Assembly: GCF_049243985.1 (NCBI RefSeq)
Contig: NC_135376.1
Span: 44,373,001-44,437,000 of the forward strand
Direction: 5' to 3'
Source of the DNA: Paroedura picta
Taxonomy: Eukaryota > Chordata > Lepidosauria > Squamata > Gekkonidae
Length of the DNA stretch: 64,000 bases
The notes below the pieces were generated by a model, which did not search any database, had not been told where the DNA came from, and saw only the letters and a list, made by a program, of their open reading frames with translations. How positions within the stretch are numbered: the stretch's first letter is position 1; the number at the start of each line of letters is the position of its first letter. Shown here in pieces: positions 51,691 through 63,242 of the stretch. The position numbers and the translations under genes were made by a program.

Positions 51691-54600
51691 AACGGCAGAA
51701 GCGCTTCGTCTTTCATGTCGGTACAGAGTTCAGCGCATAGGAATTGTCTGGGTATTTTTTTAAAGATGGAAAGGCAGGATAAGGTTTCTTCTTAATCATT
51801 CATAGAATTTTAATGCAAATAGGTTTTGTTGGAAGCGCAATCACCAAATCGTTAGTCAATGTTTTAAATTGTAGCCATAAATCACAGGCTATTAACTGCT
51901 ATCTGGCTCCTTAGTAAGTATTATTGAGGTTGCTCAGCAATTCTGGGAGCTCATTCCATTCCACCAGGTAGAGGCCAGGTTCACTTTCTGGGGGCCCGGG
52001 ACCACCAGCAGATTCATACCCACAGAGCGAAGAGGCCTGCGGTGAGCAGAAGGAGATAAGTGGCCCTGCAGATAGCTAGGCCCCAGGCTGTGTATAGCCT
52101 TAAAGGTCAAAACTTGAACTTTATTCTAAAGCTAACCAGCAACCAACGCAGCTGCCTCAGCAATGGATGGACATGGCTTCTCCAAGATGATCTAGTTGTG
52201 CTGCTGCATTTTGTACCAGTTGTAATTTCCAGGTCAGGGACAAGAGTAGGCTCACATAGAGCAAGTTACAGAATTAAATTTTTAGAACCGGATGTATGTG
52301 TAATTAATAACGAAAACACTTTTATTTGACATGCACACATGGGTTATGATCTAATTAACTTTGATATATTCTGTTTAATGGGAAATAATTAAAGAAAACC
52401 CTACTCTAAAAAGCAAGATTGATTCTTCTCTGGCCAGAATTCCAAGAACCACCCAGTTTGAGGTTCTCATCTTTGTAAAAGTTAAGAGAGGGAGGGACTA
52501 CTAAGTTTTTCTGCCGTCCAGTTTGGCCGTGTTTGCTGTATTGTTTTGTTGTGGGACTTAGGACCACAGTTGTTAGAGCAGATGCAGAACAGCTACTGCT
52601 TCTGTAGCAACAAAACCCACATTCTTTATTGTTAGCTGCCTCAAGAATCATCTATATAGCAATGAACCATAAATAGAAAATGAAACAAAAAGCATTTAAA
52701 AACAATTAAGATTCCAATATGACAGCAATAAATAGAAACTAATTAACCCTACAAGAAGTCTTAAAACTTCAACGGAAACACAGCAGCAATGAATAAAACA
52801 GCAATTAACACCATAGTAGGGGGAAAATATGTAGAAGGCCATTAGCAGCGTAACATCAGTATAATTGTTACAATAAATGTATCTAATACCGCTTTCATCC
52901 TGCTTTTATCTGACACATGGAAAATGTAGCAAGCAAATAATGAGGGGGGCATTCCAGTCAAGGCATCATAACAGACAACCTTGTTTCTTCTTGCTTCAGA
53001 AGGCATAGGTTACTGAGCCAGCTTCTGAAAATGACCTTAGATGATGGATATGTGCAGCCACACATTTGACTTGCTTGAATGCCTTGTCCATTTCAACATT
53101 TGCTCTATTGCATTTTCTCCAGGATGTGAGTTAAACAGCAGTGACCGAATGTACACATTTACAATATCTGAAGAGGATGACTCTGATCATACCTTAGCTC
53201 TGAATACGGTAAGACACCTGGGTCAGTCATTGGGTGTGCGAGGAGTATGGCTGGTAAAATGCAGGAGATTGAGAGCCATTTGCATCAGAGGCTGGCGGAA
53301 AGCACTGCTGCTAGCATAATAGATCTGCATGTCCCAGGCCTGTGCAGGCTTCTTAAAAGAAGAAAGTGGGTGCTATTATGTACTGTGAAAGTTCTTGAGT
53401 TGATCATGGGAGCGTTAATATATCTCCCGTAGGTGTACACACCACATTTCATATGTAGTGAGCTGTGACTCACAAAATTCATGCTGAAATAAATGATATT
53501 TCTGTTTAGGGGACCTCTGGGAGCCTGTTTGGTTTTACTGTAAACACCGTTATCTGATCAATGTTAATAGACCAGAAACGGACCTCATGCATGGGCCATC
53601 AGGAACAGTGCCCTTTCCTCTAGGGATAAAAACCAGGAGCTGACCTGTCCTGAACTACACAAACCCAGAAGCAGTTCAGTGAGAGGTGATCCTAGTTAGT
53701 TGCCTAATGAGTTTTTATTTGGTTATGTCTGAGGAGAATGCAAGGAAATCTCTTCCCTTTACAGCTTGGTTGCTTCTCTAACTAGGTCTTCCTGTCTTCT
53801 TCTCGTTCTGCCTCCAAACACTGGCTCTGTGAGTTCAACTTTGTTAGTTGAGAGCACTACCTTTTAGATGGCTGATGCAGGATGGGCCATTTTTGACACT
53901 TTTGTCTCCTTCATTTTAAAGGTTTGCCTGTCAGAAGGTGCCAAGGATGAATGCAACATAGTAGAAGTTGTTGGTCGCAACTATCACAATGAAGTCATTC
54001 CTGTGCAAGTGGCCAATCTGAAGTTGTCATGCCAACCCTCGGTAAAATGGTCTACTGAAAACTTAAGCTCAGGCCCTAGGGTGGAGATGACTAGTGGCTC
54101 CAGGGTATCTGAGTTGATAGGGCAGGGAAAAAGTGCTTGGTTTTACCAGTTTGAACTTAGAAGGCCTGGGACTGCCTCTTGAATATTGTATAGACTTTTT
54201 CAGGCCAGTATTTAAGAAATCCTACAGGAGGGTGTTGTTGAATTCTTGAGGATGTCATTCACATATGCATGCAAGGTACATAGTCTGGACAAGGGACTGA
54301 AGAGAGTCAGGAAAGACAATTGGAAACATATCTGAGTTAGCAAGAGGGAGAATAAAGCTAGAGTTATCCTCATCTATGTTGAGGTCACGGCAACCCCCTC
54401 CCCATTAAATGTATATTTACCCCTAACTTCTGTTTCCCATCATCTCTCCACAGTTGAGTTTGAATGATTTTCAACTTCAGCCTCCAGTGACCTTCCGCCT
54501 GCGTTCAGGATCTGGTCCTGTTCACCTTTCAGGACTACACCAGATCTGTAAGGAAATCCAGGCAGCTATTACGTGCCAAGGGGAACGGGGCTAGAAATGA

Positions 54601-55049
54601 AGAGGTGGGAGATATGTGTCACCTTTTAAAGACAGATGTGGTAGAGGGTTGGCATCTACAACACTGAAACAACTGACAAATATAAAGTATTGAAATGTGT
54701 GGCTATTACTATACCACTATTCAAACTGCCCAAGCACATGATTACCCTCCAAAGGTCAACCTGAGCCATTCAGCTTTGCCTGCCCAGCAGGAACTGAGCA
54801 AGTCTGGCAGGGCAGGGCTGTCATCTCGCTCAGGGGACAAGAGTGGTAGAGAGGGGGGCTGAAGCCATTTTCCAGGTCCAAGTAATGCTGTCCATTAAGA
54901 GGACGCTCTTGGTTTCAGTTCATAGGCGGGATCTCGTGGATGATGAATTAAGTGACGAGGATGAGGATTTCAGTGAGGAAGACAAGTTCAGTGATGAGGA
55001 AGAGCTCTCCCCTGTCAAGCCAGCCAAGAAGAAGAAACAGAAGTCTTAG
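51278..55049 (+). CDS. NPM3: Nucleoplasmin 3, five coding exons
   Basis: Histone-binding chaperone of the nucleoplasmin family, mainly nucleolar, known to partner with NPM1. Coding exons 51278-51353, 53123-53208, 53922-54041, 54454-54547 and 54919-55049 join into 168 codons plus stop (human 178). Residues 1-20 are a short tail. Residues 21-125 form the pentameric core with FGCELNSSDRMYTF, EGAKDECNIVEV, ANLKLSCQPSLSLNDFQLQP and VTFRLRSGSGPVHLSG. Residues 126-168 have an acidic tract (DDELSDEDEDFSEEDKFSDE) and a basic tail (PAKKKKQKS) that may act in nuclear import. All introns are GT-AG with consistent phases. It follows OGA in the same orientation as in other vertebrates. No defect is seen. 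Confidence 0.95.
51925..52250 (-). mobile_element. L2-like LINE fragment in NPM3 intron 1
   Basis: + strand GGGAGCTCATTCCATTCCAC, GGGACCACCAGCAGATTCAT and AGCCTTAAAGGTCAAAACTT parallel the 30-kb copy. Decayed. Confidence 0.7.
52251..53122 (+). other. NPM3: NPM3 intron 1, distal part
   Basis: AT-rich. No exon or confident repeat. Confidence 0.5.
53123..53208 (+). CDS. NPM3: NPM3 exon 2
   Basis: Residues 26-54 (GCELNSSDRMYTFTISEEDD then SDHTLALNT). This is the A1-type acidic region of the core fold. Acceptor CTCCAG, donor GTAAGA. Confidence 0.95.
53922..54041 (+). CDS. NPM3: NPM3 exon 3
   Basis: Residues 55-94 (VCLSEGAKDECNIVEVVGRN through LKLSCQPS), the most conserved core strands. Acceptor TTAAAG, donor GTAAAA; both are slightly weak. 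Confidence 0.95.
54454..54547 (+). CDS. NPM3: NPM3 exon 4
   Basis: Residues 95-125 (LSLNDFQLQPPVTFRLRSGS through GLHQI). Acceptor CCACAG, donor GTAAGG; codon 126 split after one base. Confidence 0.95.
54919..55049 (+). CDS. NPM3: NPM3 exon 5 (acidic tail, stop)
   Basis: Residues 126-168 (FHRRDLVDDELSDEDEDFSE through KKKKQKS), stop TAG 55047-55049. A donor (GTACGT) at 55066 lies 16 bp after the stop, so a 3' UTR intron is likely and too close to trigger decay. Confidence 0.88.
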
Positions 55050-55150
55050 CTTGGCCTCCGCAAAGGTACGTGCTGGCAGCGAGGACTGTGCAGCTTCGAA
55101 GGCAGCGGATTCTTACCACAGTGAAGCACCATCTTGTCCTTGGGCTAGAG

Positions 55151-55486
55151 CAAGCTTTCTCAACCAGGGTTTCATAAAACCCTGGGGTTGCTTGATGGCC
55201 CTGGCAGGATTTCCCAAATGGGTGGGAGTTAATTAGTTTTTAATATATTTTTTAATTTGTTAAACATTTATCGAGTGATGTGACCATATATGTTCATGTT
55301 GACCCCCCCCCAAAAAATGGCCATTGATGGGCCTGGAGGGGGTGGGAAGGGGAGGAGCCCTGGGTCGGCATGTACGTAGCTGTGCTTCCCAAGTATATTC
55401 TGTGCAATCATGCCACTTCTGGGGTTTCTCGAAATCTGAAGACCGTTTCAGGGGTGTCTCAATGGTAAAAAAGTTGAGAAAGGCTG
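55151..55486. mobile_element. hAT-type MITE in NPM3 3' UTR intron
   Basis: Left end CAAGCTTTCTCAACCAGGG; right end GTTGAGAAAGGCTG, an inverted match to CAGCCTTTCTCAAC. Flanks GGCTAGAG and GACTATAG agree at 6 of 8 bases, as for an aged 8-bp target duplication. Confidence 0.7.
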
Positions 55487-55960
55487 GACTATAGAAACGG
55501 GCACCTTTTCATGCTCTTCATGGCCCCATAACCAAAGCTGCAACTTCCAATAAGAACCTGCCTTAAAAGAAAGGTTTCTGGGCAAGGACATGATGCACCC
55601 CTTCTCCTCTGCCTTAAGGCTTCCGTAGCCTTGGTGTCCATCCCCCCTTCTCATCTGCTGCAGAGCTTCAGTTTTGCAGCAAGTAAAAAGAGAGGCTGCA
55701 TGGCTGGACAACTGTAGTGTTAAGGGAAGTGCCTTTCCTGGAGAGTGGGGAGGGCACAAGGGGGTCTCCCAAGTCATTCTTGAATACTATTGGTGTATAA
55801 GAATCCCCCTTTGTCTGTTGGGAGGAAGTGGAGCCAGCAGTACTTGCACTTTCCCCTCTCCCTGCCAAGCCCTGAAAATTTTAACCTACTTTGAACTGTG
55901 ATAATAGTCTTTTGGTGCTTGATTTCTTGGGAAAATAAACCCATGTTTCTCTCTCTCTAG

Positions 55961-56530
55961 CCAGAACCTACAGCTGATTTAAGTGACCTTTGCTACAAAT
56001 TCTGTGGGGAAAGCTGTTGTTGCAGGTCCCATAGGAGGCTTGGAAAAGCACATCCTAGATACCTTCCCTTTTCTTCCCAGGAAAACTAGTTGCTCCTGTG
56101 CCTTTTGTACCTGGAAAGGTACACTTGACTGCTGCTACTTGGTGTGGTGTGTATCTCTATGCATTGGTTATCTTGAAGGACATTGTGCCTTGGAGAAATG
56201 GGTGATGCCCCTGGGAGTCCTTGAGGTTTCTGTGCATATGGTGCAGAGTGTCAGATTGGCACTCAACATGGTTAATTTTTTTACTCCTTCACTCATCACC
56301 ATGAAGATGCCCACTGGATTCACTTTCTGAAAAAGAAAAGTATTTTCTTAAAATTGCTTTTGAACAGTTTTTGACACTGCTTAAATACTATTGGTATTAC
56401 AGGGTTGTGGGTTTTTTTTTTGTCTTATGTTTCTCTAATATAAGGATTGTGTATTGGCAGGAGTGAAAACAACCTTTTTAATAAGGTGCTTTATATTTTA
56501 GAATAAAAATATTTTGCAATTTGTGGGCTG
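55961..56530 (+). other. NPM3: NPM3 noncoding exon 6 (3' UTR)
   Basis: Acceptor TCTCTCTCTCTAG at 55960 pairs with the donor at 55066. The exon would end shortly after AATAAA at 56502-56507. The intron between contains a hAT MITE. Confidence 0.55.
56502..56507 (+). terminator. NPM3: Poly(A) signal of NPM3
   Basis: AATAAA in TTTAGAATAAAAATATTTTG, with GT-rich sequence about 20 bp downstream. Confidence 0.6.
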
Positions 56531-56689
56531 CTGTAAATTGTTTTACTGGATAGCTGAAGAATTGGCAACATTATTTCATTTACCAGGTAAACCTTGTGTG
56601 TTCTTTGCTGTGTTCTTTCTCTCCTTCCATTCCTTTCTCCAATTATGAACCAAGTACAGAGCACAAATGAAATGGCCTGATAGTAAAGT

Positions 56690-56855
56690 AGTTCACCGGT
56701 CCATCTACTCTGATAGGCAGCAGTTCTCCAGGATCACAAGAAGAGAGAGTTCTTTTGTCAGCGACTGGGGATGCCAGGCAGGGGGTGAAGCGAGAGATTC
56801 TTTTACATGCAAAGCATGGGTTCAACTATTCTACCAAAGAGAACACTCCCCTCAC
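56690..56855 (-). mobile_element. tRNA-derived SINE, third family
   Basis: The reverse strand reads TTTGCATGTAAAAGAATCTC, GGCATCCCCAG, GATCCTGGAGAACTGCTGCC and CAGAGTAGATGGACC, the layout of a common squamate SINE. 3'-truncated. Confidence 0.6.
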
Positions 56856-56861
56856 ACACAT

Positions 56862-57040
56862 TTTATTTATTTATTCAATTAATTTGTACCCTGCCTTTCT
56901 CCCCAATGGGGACCCAAACTGGCTTATATTGTTCTCCTCCATTTTATCCTCACAACAACCCTGTGAGGTAGGTTAAGCTGAGAGATTGTCCATGCCGAAA
57001 TTGGTGATATGAAGCCAGATCTTCCAGATACTAGTCCAAC
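56862..57040 (-). mobile_element. tRNA-derived SINE, second family
   Basis: + strand CTGCCTTTCTCCCCAATGGG, CTCACAACAACCCTGTGAGG and TAGGTTAAGCTGAGAGA. The tRNA-like head at the right side is degraded. Confidence 0.65.
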
Positions 57041-57294
57041 CTTCTCAACAACTACATCACCTTGGCACTTTCTTTCAGTCAATTTCAATGATTGCTTGTC
57101 AGCGAGTGGGGTGGGGGGAATGCATTGTCTGGTACCTTCAAACACTGACAAATACTGTGACCGCACTACTCACCTGCCCTCACCTGGCTTGAACGTAGAG
57201 GGGGATTCTTATTTGCAGTTATATCTATACTTCATTTCCTCCTCCTGTGAGAGACCCAGAGCAGTTTTTGACAGCTTTTTCTCTGCATCTGCTT

Positions 57295-57425
57295 TATTGT
57301 ATGCTGTGAATGACAGCAACTCTGGGAGGTAGGTTAGGCTGAGAGGGAGTAACAGGCCCAGTGAGCTTCCATAACTTGCGTCTCTCAGATTCTAGTCTGA
57401 CTAAACACTACTCCACACTGGCTTT
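57295..57425 (-). mobile_element. tRNA-derived SINE, second family (fragment)
   Basis: GGGAGGTAGGTTAGGCTGAG, CAGGCCCAGTGAGCTTCC and CACTACTCCACACTGGCTTT. Same family as 56862-57040, more decayed. Confidence 0.6.
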
Positions 57426-58818
57426 CAGGATGCTGTTCTTTCAGTGAATCAGCTGCTGTGGGCATCTGAGTGGGTGAAGTTTGCACACTGGAAATGACCT
57501 CTTTTAGTTCCTAGGCTGGTAGTGTGTGCTCTTGCATTTTGTGCCCTGTTGGCACCCAGTTAGTGCAAGATCCTCATGAGGCCCCATAAGACTATAACAT
57601 GACAGCCCTTGAGGGACTGTGTTCAGCCTGCTGTGATAGCAGCAACAGGTGGTGAAAGGAATGCTACAAAGGTCTTTCTTCCCTCAATCTTGCATTTACT
57701 CTGAAAAAAACAAGTCCTGTGTGCAACCACAAGATGGCAGCCATGTCTGCAGGATGGGGGCCCTCCTTGGACTGCTTCTTAGGGAAGTTGGAGAAATGGT
57801 TTTGTTTCTCATCCACCTTGAAGGTTTTGGAGGAAGGCTTGGCTCCGTATATATGAGGAAATAATTATGGAGCAGTCTGCAGTTTTGCTTGGGCTATAGC
57901 AGCAGAATAGTGCTGCTTCAAGGTATCGTCAAGGCTGGCTGTCACTCCAAACCTTTGTTTGGCTAGAGTCATCTGGCAAATAGTTTCTTTTTAAAATAAA
58001 TTTGTGGATTTTAGCATACATTATTACCTATTAAATTTACATCCCATCCTGTTTTACTGCCCAAGACTAGCATTCCCAGAATGCAAATTGTCGCTAGGAT
58101 GTAATCTTTTGTAGCATACTGCTGGGCCGGGTGGATGGGGGATGCACAGCACTGAATGCCTGTGTTAAATCTCTGGTCTGGGTTAGGCTAGTGAGTCATG
58201 AAATCCTATTGCTGCCAGAATTCAGAACGTGCACGGTATATACGGCTGTTTTCCAAGAGTATCAGGGTCAGGTTTGAGTATATATTTATCCCATTCATAA
58301 TATTCTCACAACAACCCTAGAACAAAGTTTGAGTTCAGTGGCACCTTTAAGACCAACAATGTCCTTGGATACAATGAAACGGGAGTTACCATTCTGTAGT
58401 TCAAGCATGAGCAGTGAACTAACATACCACATAATGAAAATGTTTAACAGATTCCAGAACAGGGATAACAAGCTCAGTTTATAACATTACCATTTGTTTG
58501 GGTTCAATTCTAGGGGAAAACATGAGTTAAGTTAGACTGAGATCCTGTGACAAGCCTGCAATTAGCAGTTTTATTCTTGTACCTCTTTTACCATTGCAGC
58601 TCCTTAGCATATCACCTAATTTCTTAATTGGCAGGCACAGTTGTCAGCCCTTGAAATAAGTCTGGCTCCTTGGCAGAACCTAGAGCCACAGCACTGTTCT
58701 TTTAAAATGACCAATAACTGCGCATGTTTACAGCTTCCTTCTGCCAAGCAATGCTACGGAGATCTGTCTTGAATTGAGCATGCCTCAAGAAAGAAAACTA
58801 GAAGTGTCAGCAAAGCAG

Positions 58819-59085
58819 ATAAGAAGAGTTGCTTCTTATATGCCACTTTTCTCTACCTGAAGGAGTCTCAAAATGGCTTGCAATCACCTTCCCTTTCCTT
58901 TCCCCACAACAGACACTCTGTGAGGTAGGCAAGGCTGAGAGAGCCCTGATATTACTGCTCCATCAGAACAGCTCTATCAGTGCTATGGTGAGCTCAAGGT
59001 CACCCAGCTGGCTCCATGTGTGGGAGCGCAGAATCAAACCCGGCTCACCAGATTAGAAGTCTGCACTCCTAACCATTACGCCAAA
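58819..59085 (-). mobile_element. tRNA-derived SINE (long subfamily)
   Basis: + strand AAGAAGAGTTGCTTCTTATA, CAGAACAGCTCTATCAGTGC, GAATCAAACCCGGCTCACCA and CTAACCATTACGCCA. Confidence 0.85.
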
Positions 59086-59379
59086 ATGGTTCAGCTCAAC
59101 TATTGCCTATACTCCAGGCCACATGTATAACTCAAATTTATGCAGCATTTTATTAAGCCTTTAGAAGATGGTCTAGAAAACGTTTACCCATATTATAGAC
59201 CGGTAATGAGCCAAAGATCAATCCCATGAATAATTGGTAAATTAATGGCAGAAAACACAATGTTCAGACCAGATAACTTCATTGCCCCCCCTCCCCAACA
59301 GAAAACCTCCACCGAAAACCACAATTGTTTCTGTGCCAGAAACAATAAGGGCTGCTGATGACATGGTTGAACAGAACTT

Positions 59380-59553
59380 GAACAGAAGATGTGATTTTAA
59401 GTTGTTTCAATGTTTTAATGTTTAGGTTTTGATGTTAGTTGTATGATTATTTTCCTACTGATTTACACTGCCCTAAACCTGCATGGGAGGGCAGTATACA
59501 AATTATTAATAGATGATGATGATGATAATGATAATGATGATGATGATGATGAA
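59380..59553 (+). mobile_element. LINE 3' tail (L2/CR1 group) with GATGAT repeat
   Basis: ACACTGCCCTAAACCTGCAT then GGGAGGGCAGTATACAAATT, followed by (GATGAT/AATGAT)n to 59553. This matches the usual L2-like 3' end with a microsatellite tail. Confidence 0.6.
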
Positions 59554-59784
59554 CATAAGCCAAACCAACCACTACAAGTTTCGTGCATAGTACAAAGTGT
59601 GAGAAATGCTGGGAACAAATGTTTTTATCTTGTGTGTGCACAGCCCATACATGGCAGAATGCTAACTATAACCTCGTTGGTTCCTGTTTTGAGGCGGTTC
59701 AGTCTACAGAGACATCATTTTTCTTCTGAGCTTTCTTGCTTGGGGGAGTATACAATGCTCCCCCCCCTTTTCCTTTATCAACAC

Positions 59785-59925
59785 AACAACCATATAAAAC
59801 AGGTTAGGCTGAGAGAATGCAACTGGCTTTAAATCACCCAATGAGTTTTATGGTCAGGATTTGAACCCGGGTATCCTCCATCCTAACTGGATATTAACCA
59901 TTATACCATGTTGGCTGGAGCATTC
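59785..59925 (-). mobile_element. tRNA-derived SINE, second family (fragment)
   Basis: CAGGTTAGGCTGAGAGAATG, GGATTTGAACCCGGGTATCC (reverse of box B) and TTAACCATTATACCATGTTG. Confidence 0.65.
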
Positions 59926-59972
59926 CTGCTATCAGAGCTGCACTAGGAAATGGCTCTTTCCTTGCTTTAAAG

Positions 59973-60330
59973 CAGTGGTCCCCAACCCCCGGTCCGGGGA
60001 CCAGTACCGGTCCATGGATCAGTCGGTATCGGGCTGCGGCTCCTTCTCATTCTCCTCCCTGGCTGGTGCCTCAGGGGCTGCCCTGCCACTCTGCCACCGG
60101 TTCACCTTTGGTGCTTTCCAGCGGCCGCCATGGCTGGGGCTTCCCCTTGGCGTGGCACTGCGCAGCTGCTGCTGGCAGCACCCCCCAGTGGGTGGCGGGA
60201 AGTCAGGGGCACCGGCTGGAAAGCAAGTGGAGCAGGGGCTCAGCTGGTAAAAGACTACCCCCCCCCCGGGCCTCAGTAAAATTGTCAAGCGTTGACCAGT
60301 CTCCAGTGATAAAAAGGTTGGGGACCACTG
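59973..60330. mobile_element. hAT MITE with perfect 15-bp inverted ends and 8-bp target duplication
   Basis: Ends CAGTGGTCCCCAACC and GGTTGGGGACCACTG are exact inverted repeats. CTTTAAAG flanks both sides (59965-59972, 60331-60338). 358 bp, GC-rich inside, no transposase. The perfect flanks suggest fairly recent movement. Confidence 0.93.
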
Positions 60331-62370
60331 CTTTAAAGGACCCAATAATCCTCCTTGCTGTCAGGGCTGGATCAGCTTTTGCTTGATTGACCAAGGACAA
60401 CCCTCTACTTCTGGCTCAAACATTGCTGGTTTGGGGCGAACAAGCATTTTGTTTTGGAGCTAAATATTAGACTTGCTTTGTGTTTTCCCAGCTTCCCATA
60501 TGGCTCCACCCTATCTGGTTCTGGTTCTGTTCACTTTGTGAGGCTGCTATTGTACATCACACTAGCCTTTCCAATGTTGTCTAATACAATCAGGTTGGGT
60601 AGACCTCTTGGAGCAGAGCATTTCATTTTAATATGGACGGTAATAAAAGGACCCCGAAATGACATCTTCAAGGATTCCATTTTTATTTGCCAAGTTCAAT
60701 CAGACTCAATTTCCAGCTCTATTGCAATTGGTCTACATGGCGTCTGCCGTTCCAGTTCTTTTGTGTTTTTTCTAGGCTGATCTTAGAGCTAAAGGGCTCA
60801 ACAACAGTGGCCTGGAAAGAAAAGGAAGCTAAAAATGGCAGACATAAACTCTGTCAAGTGGATGTGGAAGAAATAGGAATGCAGCTGCTACCTCTTATGT
60901 TTCACATGAGGAACAGAAGTGGATTGGTCCTGCATAAGATTCCCTTGATATCTCTTATTGTTTAACTCTCAACCTCCTTCAAAGCTGTAACTGTCAGATG
61001 ATGCAGCCAGGTGAATATTAATGACCTCCGTTCTGGGACCAGAATTATATGTATTGTATATGCTATCTTGTATTTGGGAGTCCCATATGTGGTTTTGAGG
61101 TTATCTTGATATAGCCTGGCTTTGCTAACAGTTCACCCAAATTTGCATGAGAAAGAAATATTGTGCTAAACCTTTTTAAAATGAAAAATGATGTTCAAGT
61201 AATGCATATTTTTAGCAGGTTCCTACATAGGAAATGTAGCAAAACAATTAGAATCAAAGTTTAAGTCTTCCGGATTTGGCAGTTTTATGTTATGGGTTCC
61301 TTCAATAATTGGGATGTGCCTATGAAAATACAGGTGAATGTGTTTGGCTTTCTTAAATGTCAGCATTTTCATGGGACTAAATCTGTATCAGCTTAATATT
61401 AGATCTGTTTTTATGATGTTAGCAAAATCAGGGGGCTGTGTAGGGAGTCGGCAGTTTTCTTGGTATGTTGGTCGTGTTGGCCATGTGCACGTTTTGATTC
61501 CGTATGGTCTGATGCATTCAGTCTGGAAGGAGTAACATTTAACCCTTGTGGATTAAAGCGTGCATGTTGAGATTGGCATCAGGGGTAGGTGTGTGTGGAA
61601 GATCACACATTTAGAACAAGTCTAAGGGGAAAGAATAGGATTAGAGGGTCAGGCTAGGGCAATAGCTTCCCCTCTGGAGATGATGCTATCAAAACAGGTT
61701 CAAATACCTTGTGCAAACAAACAGGATTGTCAAGGGAGAGGAGAGCCTGCTCTCTCAGGTTGCTTTTAGAAAACCTCACCGAAGACAAGGGGTTGTTAGT
61801 TTGTTTTTCCCAGGCAGAGAAGAGCAAGGTATGTGTTTCCTTTTCCTTTTATTGAAAACAAAAGAAAAAAGGGGGGGCAAAGTAAATTTTTCATGAGTGA
61901 GTGCACACAGCTTGCAGACAGCTCATTGCGCTTGGTGTGATGCTACAGCACAAACAACAAATGCAATCCCTGGATTTCTGAGCGGGCTCATGGGAAGGGA
62001 TCGTACCCCCTCGTCTTTGGATTGGCAAGGATGGACACGAGAGCTAGAAGAATAAATTGGATAGTGGGAGATGAAACAGGAGATCTGAGAAGCTTGCTCT
62101 AAAATGTCGTCAAGTTAAAAGGGTAGAACGGAGGTAGGTATAGAAAAGAGCCAAGCACCACAACTGGGAATAAAGACCTTGCTTCAGCTGTAGCTGAGTT
62201 GATTAATTATTGGCCTATATTAGAAGAAAGATGGAGTGGGGGTGGATTCTGTAGCCTTCAATACAAATACTTAAGGCAAAGGTTTCCATTTTAGCTTCAC
62301 CAGACTGTATAGCCTCAAACATCCCTTCTGTTTAAGTATCTCAGTGGTTGGCTTTGTTTCTGCCACTGCA
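60331..62370. other. Downstream DNA without recognised features
   Basis: No gene, RNA or named repeat is seen. It may contain regulatory sequence for genes beyond the window, but nothing here shows it. Confidence 0.5.
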
Positions 62371-62445
62371 AACGCTGGCAGGGGCTCATGGGAATTGTAG
62401 TCCATGAACATCTGGAGGACCACAGGTTGACTACCCCTGGTTTAG
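62370..62445 (-). repeat. Interspersed repeat fragment, same family as 480-560
   Basis: GGCAGGGGCTCATGGGAATT, GTAGTCCATGAACATCTGG and GTTGACTACCCCTG. Inverse of the promoter-proximal copy. Confidence 0.6.
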
Positions 62446-62830
62446 AGGCCTACATGACTTGGGACCAGCACACCTGAAGGATCAGCTACTTACCTGACCT
62501 CTGTGCAGCTGGGGAGAAGGCCTTATAGTCATGGAACTCTTCCCAGAGAGACTCGCCTTTCCCTGTCGGTTGTCTTCTGCCAAAGTGCCAAGAGTTTTTT
62601 TGTTTTATCTGACATTCCCTCAGTGACCCCTCCTTCCTGCTGTTTTCATGTATGTATGTTTTATTGTAGTGTATGTGTATTTTAACGCTGTTTGAATTAT
62701 GTGGTTCTGTTTGAGTTTTAATGGTTTTTACGATGTGATTTCATTATGTATGTTTTAAATCTGTTAGCCTTGGTAGCCCTGATCAAGGCATGAAGTCAAG
62801 AGTATTAATTTTTATTAATAAATTATCAAT
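62446..62830 (+). mobile_element. LINE 3' end (L2/CR1 group)
   Basis: TTAGAGGCCTACATGACTTG then GGACCAGCACACCTGAAGGA is a diverged C-terminal coding region, followed by a T-rich 3' UTR and ATTAATAAATTATCAATAAT. Confidence 0.5.
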
Positions 62831-62961
62831 AATGATGTATTTGTCCTGGGCCTCTATGACTTCAGAGAGGGAAAGCAGTGTTACATTTTGGTTAGTGAAT
62901 TAACAGCAAATATTCCAGTCAAGGGAAGGACAAATGAAAGACACATTAGAGTGGGAAGGCC

Positions 62962-63242
62962 TGCTTGGTGTAGTGGTTAGGAGCACAGACTTCTAATCTG
63001 GTGAGCTGGGTTTGATTCCCTGCTCTTCTTCCACATGCAGCCAGCTGGGTGGCCTTGGGCTAGCGACAGCACTGATAAAGCTGTTCTGACCGAGCAGTAA
63101 TATCAGGGCTCTCTCAGCCTCACCCACCTCACAGGGTGTCTGTTGTGGGGAGAGGAAAGGGAAGGTGAATGTAAGCCGCTTTGAGACTCCTTCGGGTAGG
63201 GAAAAAGCAGCATATAAGAATTAACTCTCCTCCTCCTCCTCC
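62962..63242 (+). mobile_element. tRNA-derived SINE (long subfamily), full length
   Basis: TGCTTGGTGTAGTGGTTAGG, GGGTTTGATTCCC, CACTGATAAAGCTGTTCTGA, GGGTGTCTGTTGTGGGGAGA, TTTGAGACTCCTTCGGGTAG and a CTCCTCCTCCTCC tail. The best-preserved copy in the window. Confidence 0.9.

Noticed and set aside
50802-51740. 312-codon + frame and overlapping minus frames
   Set aside because: Shadows of the NPM3 CpG island. Only the frame starting at 51278 connects to downstream NPM3 exons.
59506-59553. GATGAT array considered as a satellite or CRISPR-like repeat
   Set aside because: Simple microsatellite tail of a LINE 3' end; no spacers.
60440-60965. Frames of 92-108 codons downstream of NPM3, considered as a possible next gene (FGF8 follows NPM3 in mammals)
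   Set aside because: The translations do not resemble FGF8 or any domain I know, and no paired splice sites support them.
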